Shown one piece after another: positions 53,205 to 63,054 of a stretch of DNA of 64,000 nucleotides. Position 1 is the stretch's first letter. The number at the start of each line of letters is the position of its first letter. The notes below the pieces were generated by a model that saw only the letters and a program-made list of their open reading frames with translations, did not search any database and had not been told where the DNA came from. A program made the translations under genes and the position numbers. Origin of the DNA: Flavobacterium sp. N2038 (GTDB lineage Bacteria; Bacteroidota; Bacteroidia; Flavobacteriales; Flavobacteriaceae). The stretch covers positions 4,030,001-4,094,000 of the forward strand of contig NZ_CP110001.1 of the NCBI RefSeq assembly GCF_025947185.1. The letters run 5' to 3'.

Positions 53205-54875
53205 ATGACTAGAATTTCATTTATCTTTCTTGCCTTTTGTATTGTTACATTGTCTTATGGCCAGAAAACCCCAAAAGCCATCAAAATCACTTATGACAGA
53301 AGTTATAACGGAAAACGTGTCGAAAACCCGGATCCGCTACTTTTATATGCTTCTAAAGAGGTAAGTCTGACTACAACTGACAAAATCCTCCAGCAAAAAG
53401 CGGAACTCCCATATGAACAGACTTTTATTGATTTCAATACCAAAACCATTTCGCAATGGGCGCAACTCAAAAACAAATCGATTCTTAGTAATGATAGCGA
53501 AGCATTGGGAAAACAAAAATTTGAGTTTAGTTCTGAAACTAAAAAAATACTCAACTATACCTGCAAAAAAGCAACTACTTCGGTAAATTCTAACAAAATT
53601 GAAATTTGGTACACGAACGAATTAGGTCTAAAAGGCGGACCAGGAGTTTTAGGGCAAGATTTAGGTTTGGTTCTGGAAACTATTCGCAATGGAAACTCTG
53701 TTGTTACAGCTGCTAAAATCGAGATTTTAAAAACTGTTCCTACTATTCTAAAAATTCCTGCTGTACAGTCTGTAGACCAATTGACTTATAAAGATTTATT
53801 ATGGAAAAGCCGTTTTATCAATATCCCTGTTTTTAATAAAGAACAGATTCATTTTGTGCCGGATGCAAAATCAAACGACAGTATATTGCGATTTGCAAGC
53901 GGTACCATTATTGTGCGTAAGGTGAAATTTCCGGAAATAAAAAAAGGAAGTGCCATTTTTGCTGATGTTACCCAACAATCTAATGGTGATGCATACGACA
54001 GAACCGGTTCTGTTTTTATGATTCCAATGAATAAAAAAAGCTCGTTTCTGGACGGATTAAAAAACGGCGCTAAAACATTGCCTGTTTATGAAAATGGAAA
54101 TGGTAAAAAATACCAGGGCGTTGCTGCAACGGATGACTATACTCCCTTATTGGAGTTGATGCGCTTTTTTACTCCTTTTGGCGTAAAGCATTTTAACTAT
54201 CTGCAATTAAAAGATAAGGTTTGGCAGGATAGTGTTTTCTATCGTCAGGACATTTCATTATTACAATCTCAACTAAGCAATCAGGAAGTTTACATCGGAA
54301 TGTTTATTGGAAATTACGATGCAGGCGGACATAAGGCGAGTTTAAATATCAGCATACATAACGGTGAGGATAACAATACAAAAGCTGATTTTATTCTTCC
54401 ATTATTCAATACCCTCAATGTAATGGAAATGGCTGGACAGGAATATGCCACAATGTTTGATAATGACAAAGGATTGGAAATGTCTTTTGAAGTACCTCAG
54501 GGATATAAAAATTTCAAATTGAGTTATACCACAACCGGTCACGGAGGGTGGGAAAATGGTGATGAATTTTTACAGAAAAAGAACTCTATTTTTATTGATG
54601 GAAAAGAAGTTTTTGCGTTTACGCCCTGGCGTACAGATTGTGGATCATACCGATTGAGTAATCCTGCTTCGGGGAATTTTGGTAATGGATTATCATCTTC
54701 TGACTTAAGTCGTTCTAACTGGTGCCCGGGAACGACAACGAACCCGAATTTAATTGATTTAGGAGCTCTTTCCCCAGGAAAACATACTATTCGCGTTTCT
54801 ATCCCGATGGGAAAACCAGAAGGAACCAGTAGCAGTGCCTGGAATGTTTCAGGATTTTTGATTGGAGAAAGGTAA
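53205..54875 (+). CDS. PNGase F-type peptide-N-glycosidase, 556 aa
   Basis: A signal peptide (to about residue 20, SYGQK) is followed by an extra N-terminal domain of about 180 residues, as in type II (PNGF-II) enzymes. The two PNGase F domains come next. Expected catalytic residues can be placed: Asp265 in DAYDRTGSVFMIP and Glu454 in NGDEFLQKKNSIFIDG. Further conserved features are TTTGHGGWENG, TDCGSYRLSN and SNWCPG. The enzyme hydrolyses the GlcNAc-Asn bond and releases whole N-glycans from glycoproteins. Type II enzymes are reported to accept core alpha-1,3-fucosylated glycans. It begins the divergent plus-strand operon. Confidence 0.92.
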   Translation: MTRISFIFLAFCIVTLSYGQKTPKAIKITYDRSYNGKRVENPDPLLLYASKEVSLTTTDKILQQKAELPYEQTFIDFNTKTISQWAQLKNKSILSNDSEALGKQKFEFSSETKKILNYTCKKATTSVNSNKIEIWYTNELGLKGGPGVLGQDLGLVLETIRNGNSVVTAAKIEILKTVPTILKIPAVQSVDQLTYKDLLWKSRFINIPVFNKEQIHFVPDAKSNDSILRFASGTIIVRKVKFPEIKKGSAIFADVTQQSNGDAYDRTGSVFMIPMNKKSSFLDGLKNGAKTLPVYENGNGKKYQGVAATDDYTPLLELMRFFTPFGVKHFNYLQLKDKVWQDSVFYRQDISLLQSQLSNQEVYIGMFIGNYDAGGHKASLNISIHNGEDNNTKADFILPLFNTLNVMEMAGQEYATMFDNDKGLEMSFEVPQGYKNFKLSYTTTGHGGWENGDEFLQKKNSIFIDGKEVFAFTPWRTDCGSYRLSNPASGNFGNGLSSSDLSRSNWCPGTTTNPNLIDLGALSPGKHTIRVSIPMGKPEGTSSSAWNVSGFLIGER

Positions 54876-54978
54876 TTGATAATTAAAGTTAGATAATATC
54901 GACTTACTGATTATACAGAAGTCTTTATATATTTAAACTTCAAAAAATTAAAATTAACTCATTGGTTTTAATTCTTTT

Positions 54979-55028
54979 AACACATAGAAACATAATCCAA
55001 AAGCTACCTGACTATGTTTATATGTGTT
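54979..55028 (+). terminator. Terminator or dispersed repeat after the PNGase gene
   Basis: AACACATAGAAACATA (54979-54994) pairs with TATGTTTATATGTGTT (55013-55028) at 15 of 16 positions, followed by a T-run at 55032-55038. The arm sequence recurs singly near 42010, so this is probably a repeat element used as a terminator. It may partly separate the PNGase and GH29 genes. Confidence 0.65.
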
Positions 55029-55115
55029 TATTTTTTTTACGCATTACACTCAAAGAGTTAATTCTAGTTTTTCATTATTAAAACCTTACTCTCAAACCAC
55101 CTAACTCCAAAAAAC

Positions 55116-56447
55116 ATGAAAAAAATCACATTTTGCCTGCTGCTTTTCTCGATGAGCCTGACCACAATAATGGCTCAAACCTATACTCCAACCGAAGGAA
55201 ATCTAAAAAACAGGAAAGAATTTCAAGATGATAAATTTGGTATGTTTATTCACTTTGGCCCATACAGCGTTCTGGGAAATGGCGAATGGGTTATGAACAA
55301 CCAAAACATTAAAGTAACAGAATACGGAAGATTGATTAATGTATTTAATCCGCAGGATTTTGATGCTAAAAAATGGGTAAGTATTGCAAAAAGTGCAGGA
55401 ATGAAATATATTACTTTTACCACGCGTCACCACGATGGTTTTAGCAATTTTGACACCAAATTATCAGACTGGAAAATTACCAATACCCATTTTAAAAGAG
55501 ATTTATTAAAAGAACTGGCAGATGAATGTCATAAAGAAGGTATTAAACTGTTTTGCTACTATTCGCTTTTAGACTGGACAAGATCTGATTACCAATACGA
55601 AACTGGAAAAACAGGCAAAGGAACCGGCAGAACCCAAAAAAGTGATTGGGAGAGCTACATTCGTTTTATGAAAGGACAATTAACCGAATTGCTGACCAAC
55701 TATGGAGAAATTGGAGGAATTTGGTTTGATGGACATTGGGATCAATTAGATAATGATACTGATAAAACATTGACATCAAAAGTAAATTGGCATTATGATG
55801 AAATTTACAAACTGATTCACTCTCTTCAACCCAACTGTCTGATTTCAAACAATCACCATTTAACTCCAATACAGGGTGAAGATTTTCAGGCATTTGAAAA
55901 AGATTTACCAGGCGGAAATTCTACAGGATTTGGAGGACAATCTGTTTCTCAATTGCCTTTGGAAACTTGCGAAACCATGAACAATTCCTGGGGATTTAAT
56001 ATCAATGACAGAAAATACAAATCAACTAAGGATTTAATTCATTATATGATCAATGCTGCAAGTCTGAATGCTAATTTTCTTTTAAATGTTGGCCCAATGG
56101 CAGACGGAACCATTCAGCCGGAATTTGTTGAAACTTTAAAAGAAATTGGAGTTTGGATGGATAAAAACGGAAATACAATTTATGGAACAAGAGGCAATGT
56201 TATGAAACCACAGGACTGGGGCGTATTTACGGCTAAAAACAAAAACTGGTTTGCCCATATTATCAATGCTCCTAAACAAGCTGACTATATTTTTATTCCT
56301 GAGATGAAACAAAAAATCAAGAAATGTTACTTGATGGACAGTAGAAAAGAACTCCAATTTAAACAACAGGCAGAAGGCACTTTTGTCTATCTAAATGGTA
56401 TAACGATAGATGCAATTGATACTATAATTGAAATGCAAATACAGTAA
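55116..56447 (+). CDS. GH29 alpha-L-fucosidase, 443 aa
   Basis: A signal peptide (to about residue 21, IMAQT) precedes the GH29 barrel: DDKFGMFIHFGPYSV, TFTTRHHDGFSNFD, LFCYYSLLDW, and nucleophile Asp205 in IGGIWFDGHWDQ. Later come LLNVGPMADG and a C-terminal beta domain. It is a retaining exo-fucosidase. The linkage (core alpha-1,3, core alpha-1,6 or antennary) cannot be read safely; coupling to a PNGase makes core fucose likely. The fucose produced suits the FucP pathway genes at 26.9-34.4 kb. Confidence 0.92.
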   Translation: MKKITFCLLLFSMSLTTIMAQTYTPTEGNLKNRKEFQDDKFGMFIHFGPYSVLGNGEWVMNNQNIKVTEYGRLINVFNPQDFDAKKWVSIAKSAGMKYITFTTRHHDGFSNFDTKLSDWKITNTHFKRDLLKELADECHKEGIKLFCYYSLLDWTRSDYQYETGKTGKGTGRTQKSDWESYIRFMKGQLTELLTNYGEIGGIWFDGHWDQLDNDTDKTLTSKVNWHYDEIYKLIHSLQPNCLISNNHHLTPIQGEDFQAFEKDLPGGNSTGFGGQSVSQLPLETCETMNNSWGFNINDRKYKSTKDLIHYMINAASLNANFLLNVGPMADGTIQPEFVETLKEIGVWMDKNGNTIYGTRGNVMKPQDWGVFTAKNKNWFAHIINAPKQADYIFIPEMKQKIKKCYLMDSRKELQFKQQAEGTFVYLNGITIDAIDTIIEMQIQ

Positions 56448-56494
56448 ATCTAAAAGCTCTCACAGGGCTTTATTTTCTAAAATTATTTAAAAAA

Positions 56495-57463
56495 ATGTTT
56501 AAAAAAATTCTATTTTTCTCGCTCGTTGCATTCAGCACAACCGGAAAAACTACAGCGCAATCTTCCTTTTCAGCAAAGCGCTTTTTGCAGCACGATACTT
56601 ATTTGGCTTCCGATAAACTTGAAGGCCGTCTTGCCGGGACAAAAGGTAATAATGAAGCAGCGGCTTACATCAAAAAGTATTTTAAAAAATATGGACTGAA
56701 AAAATTCAACGACAATTATTATCAGCCTTTTAAAATATTCATCAAACCCGATATTAATAAAATGAAGTCCGACAGCGTGTCGACTCAAAATGTAGTAGGT
56801 TATCTGGAAGGTTCTGATGAAAAGCTAAAAAATGAGTTTATCGTGATTGGTGCACATTACGATCATTGGGGCTGGGGCGGAAAAGGTTCAGGCAGCAAGA
56901 AAAAAGACACACTCGCTATTCATAATGGAGCCGATGATAATGCCTCGGGAGTTTCGGCTTTGTTATCTATTTTGGAGGAATTTCACCATCACAAAATTGC
57001 CCCAAAAAGAAGTATCATCTTTATTTCTTTTAGTGCTGAGGAAGAAGGATTATTGGGGTCGAAGTATTTTGTTAATCACTTACCAGTAAACAAGGATGCT
57101 GTAAAAGTGATGATTAATATGGATATGGTTGGCCGATTGAATGATAAAAAAGAATTGTATATGGGGGGTGCCGGCACTTTTCCTGATGGTGTTGAATTGA
57201 TGAAAAAATTAGGCGAAGGCAGTGGACTGAATCCGGTTGTTTTTGCTGGAGATGTAGGCGGTTCAGACCATGTTACTTTTTATAAAAATGATATTTCGGC
57301 TATAGGATTACATACAGGCGGGCATCCGCAATATCACACACCTGAGGATGATACTACATTGATTAACGGCGAAGGCGGGGCTTTGGTCTCAAAATACATT
57401 TATAATGCGCTTGTTTCTATTGCAAATTACGAACAGCCATTAACTTTTATTAAACAGAATTAA
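56495..57463 (+). CDS. Exported M28-family zinc aminopeptidase, 322 aa
   Basis: A signal peptide (to about residue 23, TTAQS) precedes an M28 peptidase domain. The two-zinc site residues are visible in order: His and Asp around GAHYDHW, Asp in NGADDNASG, Glu-Glu in SAEEEGLLGS, Asp in MINMDMVGR, and His in PQYHTPEDD. Such enzymes take residues from peptide N-termini. It lies 47 bp after the fucosidase gene, so it probably shares the transcript and uses the peptides or proteins freed of sugar. The length is normal for a compact M28 protein. Confidence 0.9.
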   Translation: MFKKILFFSLVAFSTTGKTTAQSSFSAKRFLQHDTYLASDKLEGRLAGTKGNNEAAAYIKKYFKKYGLKKFNDNYYQPFKIFIKPDINKMKSDSVSTQNVVGYLEGSDEKLKNEFIVIGAHYDHWGWGGKGSGSKKKDTLAIHNGADDNASGVSALLSILEEFHHHKIAPKRSIIFISFSAEEEGLLGSKYFVNHLPVNKDAVKVMINMDMVGRLNDKKELYMGGAGTFPDGVELMKKLGEGSGLNPVVFAGDVGGSDHVTFYKNDISAIGLHTGGHPQYHTPEDDTTLINGEGGALVSKYIYNALVSIANYEQPLTFIKQN

Positions 57464-57495
57464 AACGCTTTAAATTCTCTTTGACAGCCTATTTT

Positions 57496-57593
57496 TTTAA
57501 CCGCAAAGAGCGCTAAGATTTACGCAAGGTTCGCAAAGTTTCACTATAACTTTGCGAACCTTGCGTTTTTTCTTTGTGTACTTTGCGGTTAAA
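57496..57593. repeat. Nested inverted repeat element (CGCAAGGTTCGCAAAG type)
   Basis: The outer arms TTTAACCGCAAAG (57496-57508) and CTTTGCGGTTAAA (57581-57593) are perfect. The inner 18-bp arms (57523-57540 and 57548-57565) are also perfect around a 7-nt loop. Elements of this kind are common mobile-looking palindromes in Flavobacterium genomes. Here it may also act as a terminator for both converging genes. Confidence 0.85.
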
Positions 57594-57677
57594 CTTTTTA
57601 CTAATCCTTTGCTTTTACACCCGACCTCCTCTTTATGGTATGATAAGAAGAAATTAAAGGAGAACCATTTAAAAATA

Positions 57678-57721
57678 AAATCGGTGGACTACAGTCAAAT
57701 TAACTGCTAGTCCGCCGATTT
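57678..57721 (+). terminator. Terminator of the PNGase-GH29-M28 operon
   Basis: AAATCGGTGGACTA (57678-57691) pairs with TAGTCCGCCGATTT (57708-57721), with a single wobble or mismatch, followed by a T-run to 57725. It is placed 215 bp after the M28 stop. Confidence 0.75.
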
Positions 57722-57788
57722 TTTTGATGTAATAACATCCGCTTTACAAAGATTTTTTCTCTTAAAAAAAGATTCATTTCTAAGTTAA

Positions 57789-57826
57789 AAACCCCAGAAT
57801 CAAGAAACATCCTGAATCTGGGGTTT
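57789..57826 (-). terminator. Terminator of the susCD genes
   Basis: AAACCCCAGA and TCTGGGGTTT form a 10-bp GC-centred stem (57789-57798 with 57817-57826). On the minus strand it is followed by TTAACTTAG. It lies 32 bp past the SusD stop. Confidence 0.65.
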
Positions 57827-57857
57827 ACCAATTACTAACCAAACATTAAAAATGAAA

Positions 57858-59423
57858 TTATTTTACGTCCCAGAAAATTTTGGTACTTAAATTATCTTTG
57901 TCTTTAACAGTATTGTAATTTGTTGTATTATAAACACGCTCAGAATTTGGATATGTCCAACGAGTTGGAGGTGTTTTTCTGATTGTACTTGTTTCATCTT
58001 CCATGAAATTAAGTGCCGGAAGTTTTAATCTTCTTTGTTCAGCCCAAGTTTCATCAGCCTGCATGATGTTGTAGTGAATATACTTTTGAAAAGCAATTAA
58101 CTTCAACTGATCTTCTGCTGTTGTTGCTCCAGCAAAATTAATTTTGGCAATGTATGCGTCAACTTCAGCTGCTGTAGGCTCTGTAGTTGGTTTCCAGGTT
58201 AAATCATCAGCCTTATCACCTAATCTTACGTAATACTCGACAGACTGTTTAATCGCTTTTTCGAAATATGTTTTCGCTGTAGTACCGTTTCCGTTTCTTG
58301 AATAATACTCTGCAAGAATTAAGTTTACTTCGGCAGCATTAATCAATGTTCCAGGCAGCCAGTCATTTCTACTGATTACAGATCTATTATAAATTGCTAT
58401 TTCAGTATCAGCAATTAATTGATCCTGAGTCCCTGAATCCAACAATGGATCAAGTCCTACATAATCTGTTGCACTTGCCCCTTTTTCAAATAACCAAGGT
58501 TCACGTGGATCGCTGTTAGCATTCATATGATCAATCATTGGTTTTGGAGCAAGATTGTTGTTAGTAGACTCTAAAGCATCAAAGAAACCTGAAGTATCTA
58601 AATCAGTATCTTGAGTATAAACTCTAAAGGCAATATTCTCTGAATTTTCATCAACAATTTTCGCTTCTGCAATGATTTCAGCTATTTCTGAATTTGCTCT
58701 GGCTGTAAAAGCCGGAACAGCAGCAACTCTATTTAATAATTTTAAACGTAAAGAGTTACAGTAGTTTTTCCACATTACCAAGTTTCCTTTGTTAATCAAA
58801 TCTTGATTTTTGAACTCAACTACTACCTTAGCAGATAACGTAATTGTATTCAATTCAGTAGAAAAAGCTTTCAAATCGTCTAACATTTTGATGTAAAGCT
58901 CCGTCTGATTGTCATACTTAGCTGCTGCAGCGTCATAATTACCACCAGTCGTACTAATTTTACCTGCTTCAGAAAAAGGAATATCTCCGAAGTTATCAAT
59001 CATTTTTGAAGTATGATCGTACAAATAAATTGTAGAAGTAACGGTATAAATTCGATTTTCTGCCTGCTCAGCTGGAGATAAAGTGGCCATTACTTTTTCT
59101 AACTCTCTATATTGAGTAATGAATTTGTAATATCTATCCCACCTGTTCGTTACTGCCGCTCCAGGAACAAAACGTCCTGATGCATTATAAATACCGTGAG
59201 CCTGAGTATAACTTAAAGAAGTAGTTCTAATTACCGTAAAGTAATTCCAATACGATGGAATAACATCCTCAAAGTTAATCTTCATGAACCCTGCAAACTG
59301 CTTAGGAACATTTGTTGCCGTTACAGTAGATGGATCTTTGTACGCATTTTCAAAATCACTGTCTGAACAAGAGCTCAAAAAGATCGCTGCTGTCGTTAAT
59401 GATATATATAATAATTTTCTCAT
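57858..59423 (-). CDS. SusD/RagB-family surface glycan-binding lipoprotein, 521 aa
   Basis: The lipoprotein signal ends at Cys19 (FLSSC), followed by SDSDFE, close to the SDDFE surface-export signal reported for Flavobacterium johnsoniae. SusD-type features include the many tetratricopeptide-like helices and a C-terminal PPTRWTYPNSERVYN segment typical of the SusD-like_2 group. It captures glycans at the cell surface and forms the lid of the SusC channel. It lies 31 bp after susC. The ligand is inferred to be an N-glycan or glycopeptide from the neighbourhood. Confidence 0.9.
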   Translation of the reverse strand: MRKLLYISLTTAAIFLSSCSDSDFENAYKDPSTVTATNVPKQFAGFMKINFEDVIPSYWNYFTVIRTTSLSYTQAHGIYNASGRFVPGAAVTNRWDRYYKFITQYRELEKVMATLSPAEQAENRIYTVTSTIYLYDHTSKMIDNFGDIPFSEAGKISTTGGNYDAAAAKYDNQTELYIKMLDDLKAFSTELNTITLSAKVVVEFKNQDLINKGNLVMWKNYCNSLRLKLLNRVAAVPAFTARANSEIAEIIAEAKIVDENSENIAFRVYTQDTDLDTSGFFDALESTNNNLAPKPMIDHMNANSDPREPWLFEKGASATDYVGLDPLLDSGTQDQLIADTEIAIYNRSVISRNDWLPGTLINAAEVNLILAEYYSRNGNGTTAKTYFEKAIKQSVEYYVRLGDKADDLTWKPTTEPTAAEVDAYIAKINFAGATTAEDQLKLIAFQKYIHYNIMQADETWAEQRRLKLPALNFMEDETSTIRKTPPTRWTYPNSERVYNTTNYNTVKDKDNLSTKIFWDVK

Positions 59424-59454
59424 GTTGTCTATTTTTTAATTATAATTTACGCAA

Positions 59455-62400
59455 TTAGAAAGATGCTCTTAACATTACTCCATAACTTCTTGTAGAAGGA
59501 CTTACACCAGCATTGTTTACGTTTTTGTCCCATCTGGATCCAGAAGTAGTTGCTTCAGCGTCCATATCTTTAATAGTTCTGTAGATGTAGAATAAGTTAC
59601 GTCCAAAGAAAGAAAGACTTAATTTAGTAGCACCAATTTTACTTGCGTATGAAGCTGGAACATTAAACCCAAGAGATAACTCTCTTAACTTAACGTAATC
59701 ATTCTTTTTAATGTATAATTCATAACGTGAACTGCTGTATTGTGGACCTCCCCAGTTATAAGTGCTAACATAATAACCCGCTTGAGAAACCACATTTGTA
59801 TTTTGGGCACCGTCTGCAGTAACACCGTCCATTAACATACCATCACGGAATACTGGTTGACCAGCAGGACCTGCAGTTGCACTGTTTGGAACCTGAACTC
59901 CTTTACCATTGTCCACGTAATAGGTTAAACCACCACGCTCGTTTGTACTAGCATTCAATGATTCTTCCGTTAAACCTAAAGCTGTCATCCAGCTGATACC
60001 TGTTGGCATTAAATAGCCACCATAAGAATAATCAATGTTTACATCTAATGTGAAATTTTTATACGTAAATGAGTTCAACAAACCTCCTACACCTTTTGCC
60101 ATAGCCGATCCGTATTTTTCCCATTTGTCACCATCAAGCATGTAGAAACCATCAGAGTCAACCATTTTCTTACCGCTTGCATCTGTTTTAACTGGATGCG
60201 CATAAATACCTCCCATTGGGTCGCCCACTACAGATTTTAACTGAGCAGCAGATCCATCATAATCCGCGTGAAGTAATTCACTCGCACCGTTAGCTAATTT
60301 TACAATTTTATTGATATTTTTAGCCCAGTTTAAAGTTACGTCCCAAGAAAAATCCTGAGTTCTGAAAGGAGAACCTGTTAAAGCAATTTCAAATCCTTTG
60401 TTATTTAATTCCCCTACGTTTGCTAATATTTTACTAGCTCCAGTAGTTGGTGCTAAAGTCATGTCAAGAATTTGATCTTTAATTTTTGCATTGTAGTAAG
60501 AAAAATCTAACCCTAATCTTCTATCAAAGAACTTAGTTTCAAAACCAAGCTCGTACTCGTTTTTCATTTCAGGTTTAATTCCTTCATTTCCATACACATC
60601 CTGAGAATTTGTAATCAAAACAGGATTTGCTGTACCTTGAGTCCCTAAAGTATTTTGAATAAATGCAACGTTAGCTCTGTAACGATCTGGATAGTTACCC
60701 ACTATACCCCAAGAACCTCTCATTTTTGCATAACTGATAAATTCTGGCAGTGTAACTGCATCAGACAATACAAAACTTGAGTTAACAGAAGGATAAGTAA
60801 AAGCATTGTTATTTGGGTTCATTGTAGAAGTACGGTCTCTTCTGATTGTTCCTTCAATAAACAAATAGTTTCTAAAACTTCCGCTCAAAGTTCCAAAAAT
60901 TGCATCTTTAACCGTTTCGTATCTTGTACTTTTACTAAGAGGTGTTCCTATAGATGAGTTCATATCATACCAACCTTCAACACTTAAACCTCCATTTGTA
61001 TAACGTGATACTGTTCTTCCTGTTTCTTGCGTACCAGAATATCCCAAAACAGCATTTACACCAAAATCTTCATTAATTTTTTTATTGTATGTTAATAATA
61101 CATCTCCATAAAGAATATTATAATCCTGAGCATCCATTAAAAAAGATCCTGAAACATCTCCCTCTCCACCAAATTTATAAATCAAAGGTATCTCTACCGG
61201 ATTTTTATTTTCTGTATTTACCGAAGTTAAATCAGTCGAAATACGGCCGCGTAATGTTAACTCATTTGTAATTGAAAGCGTTTCAGTAACACTTGCAATC
61301 AAACGGTTTGTAATTTCAGTTTGTCTTTTAGCATTTGTATTCCAGAAATAATCAGCAATATCACCTCTAAAACCATTACGGTAAATATTCTCATTTGGAG
61401 TTAAACTTTGAGTGTCTTTACCCGTAACATATTTATATCCTAAGCTCGTTTTGTATCTTTCTTTGTACCAATCTCCATTAGAAAACGGACTAATCATACC
61501 TGTGAAATTATTAACCAAACGATCCATACCGTAAGCACGATTCGTTATGTTTTGATTCAAATAACTTACAATTACATCTGTTTTTAATTTACCTGTTTTG
61601 AAAGATGCGTTTAAGTTAAAATTGTTTTTCTTGTTGTTGTTCCCCATACTTAATCCTTCTGATTCAATATGTGTGTAAGAAAAACGAGTGTTGCTGTTTT
61701 CAGTACTATTTGTAAGTGCAATGTTTGTAGTCGCATCCCAAGCATTTTGGAACATATTTTTATATCCATCTTTTTGAGGTGAATAAGGACGCACTACTCC
61801 ATCCCAAGTCATAACTGGTTGTCCGTCGAACCAAGGACCATAGTTATAACTACTATTAGAAACTCCTCTAGTGTCAGGTGTACCATCTCCATTTGTATCA
61901 TACTGTGCAAAACCATTTGGAGCTAAAAACCCTGCAGAGAAATTTGCATTTGACCATCCTGGACCTCTTTCATATTGAAATCTAGGTAAGTATGCAATTT
62001 CATTGCCAGAGTAACTAGTACTAAAATCTACACCTAACCCTTTTTTTCCTTTACCTGATTTAGAAGTGATCAATACAACTCCATTTACAGCTTCAGAACC
62101 GTATAAAGCAGCTGCAGATGCTCCTTTAAGAATCGAAATATTCTCGATGTCTTCAGGGTTAATATCTGCTAAACCATTGTTTTTTACACGTTGCTCATTC
62201 CAGTAATCACTATTGTTTACCTCACCATCACGAATAGGCACACCATCTAAAATGATAAGCGGCTGATTTCTACCTGTGATAGAGTTGATACCACGAATCT
62301 GGATATTGATTGCTCCAGCTCCTCCTGGTGTAGATGTAATACGGACACCCGGTGCTTTACCATACAAAGAGTTAGCAATTGTTGGAGATGCTGTTTTTGT

Positions 62401-62790
62401 GATTGCATCAGCTTTTATTATACTAGTTGCATAACCGATAGATTTGTTCTTTTTCGTTTGCCCCAAAGCGGTTACTGTAACACCATCTAATTCGTTAGTG
62501 GCGCTTGCCAGCTTAACTTCCATTCCGTCTTTAGCTTTTAATTCGGTAGTTTTAAATCCTACAGCGCTCAAGATGATCGTGGCACCATCTTTTACTGATA
62601 TTGTAAATGCTCCATTCTCATCAGTATTTGTTTCTTGTTTGGTTCCTTTTTCCTTAACAGTAACAAAAGGAACAGGAAGATTGGCATTATCTGTAATTAC
62701 CCCGGAGATTGTTTTATTTTGAGCATTTACTCCTTGATAGCACATTACCATTAGAAAAACTAACAGTGATTTGTATAACAGTTTTCTCAT
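59455..62790 (-). CDS. SusC/RagA-family TonB-dependent outer-membrane transporter, 1111 aa
   Basis: A signal peptide (to about residue 23, GVNAQ) is followed by a carboxypeptidase-regulatory-like domain (ISGVITDNANLPVPFVTVKEKGTKQETNTDENG is the family landmark, residues about 29-100). The TonB plug (GKAPGVRI, IQIRGINSITGRNQPLIILDGVPI, SILKGASAAALYGSEAVNGVVLI) and a 22-strand barrel come next. The end reads RSYGVMLRASF, with the usual terminal Phe. It imports the oligosaccharide bound by SusD into the periplasm. There is no N-terminal FecR-interacting extension and no anti-sigma gene, so control is more likely by the LacI-family gene upstream. Confidence 0.93.
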   Translation of the reverse strand: MRKLLYKSLLVFLMVMCYQGVNAQNKTISGVITDNANLPVPFVTVKEKGTKQETNTDENGAFTISVKDGATIILSAVGFKTTELKAKDGMEVKLASATNELDGVTVTALGQTKKNKSIGYATSIIKADAITKTASPTIANSLYGKAPGVRITSTPGGAGAINIQIRGINSITGRNQPLIILDGVPIRDGEVNNSDYWNEQRVKNNGLADINPEDIENISILKGASAAALYGSEAVNGVVLITSKSGKGKKGLGVDFSTSYSGNEIAYLPRFQYERGPGWSNANFSAGFLAPNGFAQYDTNGDGTPDTRGVSNSSYNYGPWFDGQPVMTWDGVVRPYSPQKDGYKNMFQNAWDATTNIALTNSTENSNTRFSYTHIESEGLSMGNNNKKNNFNLNASFKTGKLKTDVIVSYLNQNITNRAYGMDRLVNNFTGMISPFSNGDWYKERYKTSLGYKYVTGKDTQSLTPNENIYRNGFRGDIADYFWNTNAKRQTEITNRLIASVTETLSITNELTLRGRISTDLTSVNTENKNPVEIPLIYKFGGEGDVSGSFLMDAQDYNILYGDVLLTYNKKINEDFGVNAVLGYSGTQETGRTVSRYTNGGLSVEGWYDMNSSIGTPLSKSTRYETVKDAIFGTLSGSFRNYLFIEGTIRRDRTSTMNPNNNAFTYPSVNSSFVLSDAVTLPEFISYAKMRGSWGIVGNYPDRYRANVAFIQNTLGTQGTANPVLITNSQDVYGNEGIKPEMKNEYELGFETKFFDRRLGLDFSYYNAKIKDQILDMTLAPTTGASKILANVGELNNKGFEIALTGSPFRTQDFSWDVTLNWAKNINKIVKLANGASELLHADYDGSAAQLKSVVGDPMGGIYAHPVKTDASGKKMVDSDGFYMLDGDKWEKYGSAMAKGVGGLLNSFTYKNFTLDVNIDYSYGGYLMPTGISWMTALGLTEESLNASTNERGGLTYYVDNGKGVQVPNSATAGPAGQPVFRDGMLMDGVTADGAQNTNVVSQAGYYVSTYNWGGPQYSSSRYELYIKKNDYVKLRELSLGFNVPASYASKIGATKLSLSFFGRNLFYIYRTIKDMDAEATTSGSRWDKNVNNAGVSPSTRSYGVMLRASF

Positions 62791-62992
62791 AATTAATATT
62801 AGTTTGGTTTGGTTTTAATTTTTTTAAATTAAAAGGTTCTTGTTAAAAAAAATATGGAATACTAAAACCTTTAATTCTACATTACCTTCTCCTTACCGGA
62901 TGTAGTAATAGTCTAAGTTTCTTGTTTGTTCTCTCTCAATTTCTTTTACTCATAAGCATTTTTTTTATTTAATAATTGGTTTGGTTGATCCT

Positions 62993-63023
62993 CGTTATAG
63001 CATGCCCAACTATAACGTTTTAG
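62993..63023. promoter_or_regulatory. Palindromes between the LacI gene and susC
   Basis: CGTTATAG (62993-63000) and CTATAACG (63010-63017) are perfect 8-bp arms with a 9-nt spacer. The right arm overlaps TATAACGTTTTA (63011-63022), an imperfect palindrome around a central CG, as in LacI-family operators. It lies about 205 bp upstream of the susC start. A weak terminator for the LacI gene is the alternative. Confidence 0.35.
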
Positions 63024-63054
63024 CTAATTGTATTAAAAAAAAGGAATATCTTTT

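Larger units (their letters stand above)
57464..57857. other. 394-bp convergent intergenic region rich in hairpins
   Basis: It holds three stacked inverted repeats (57496-57593, 57678-57721 and 57789-57826) and no gene. Both the M28 and SusD genes end into it. Confidence 0.6.
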
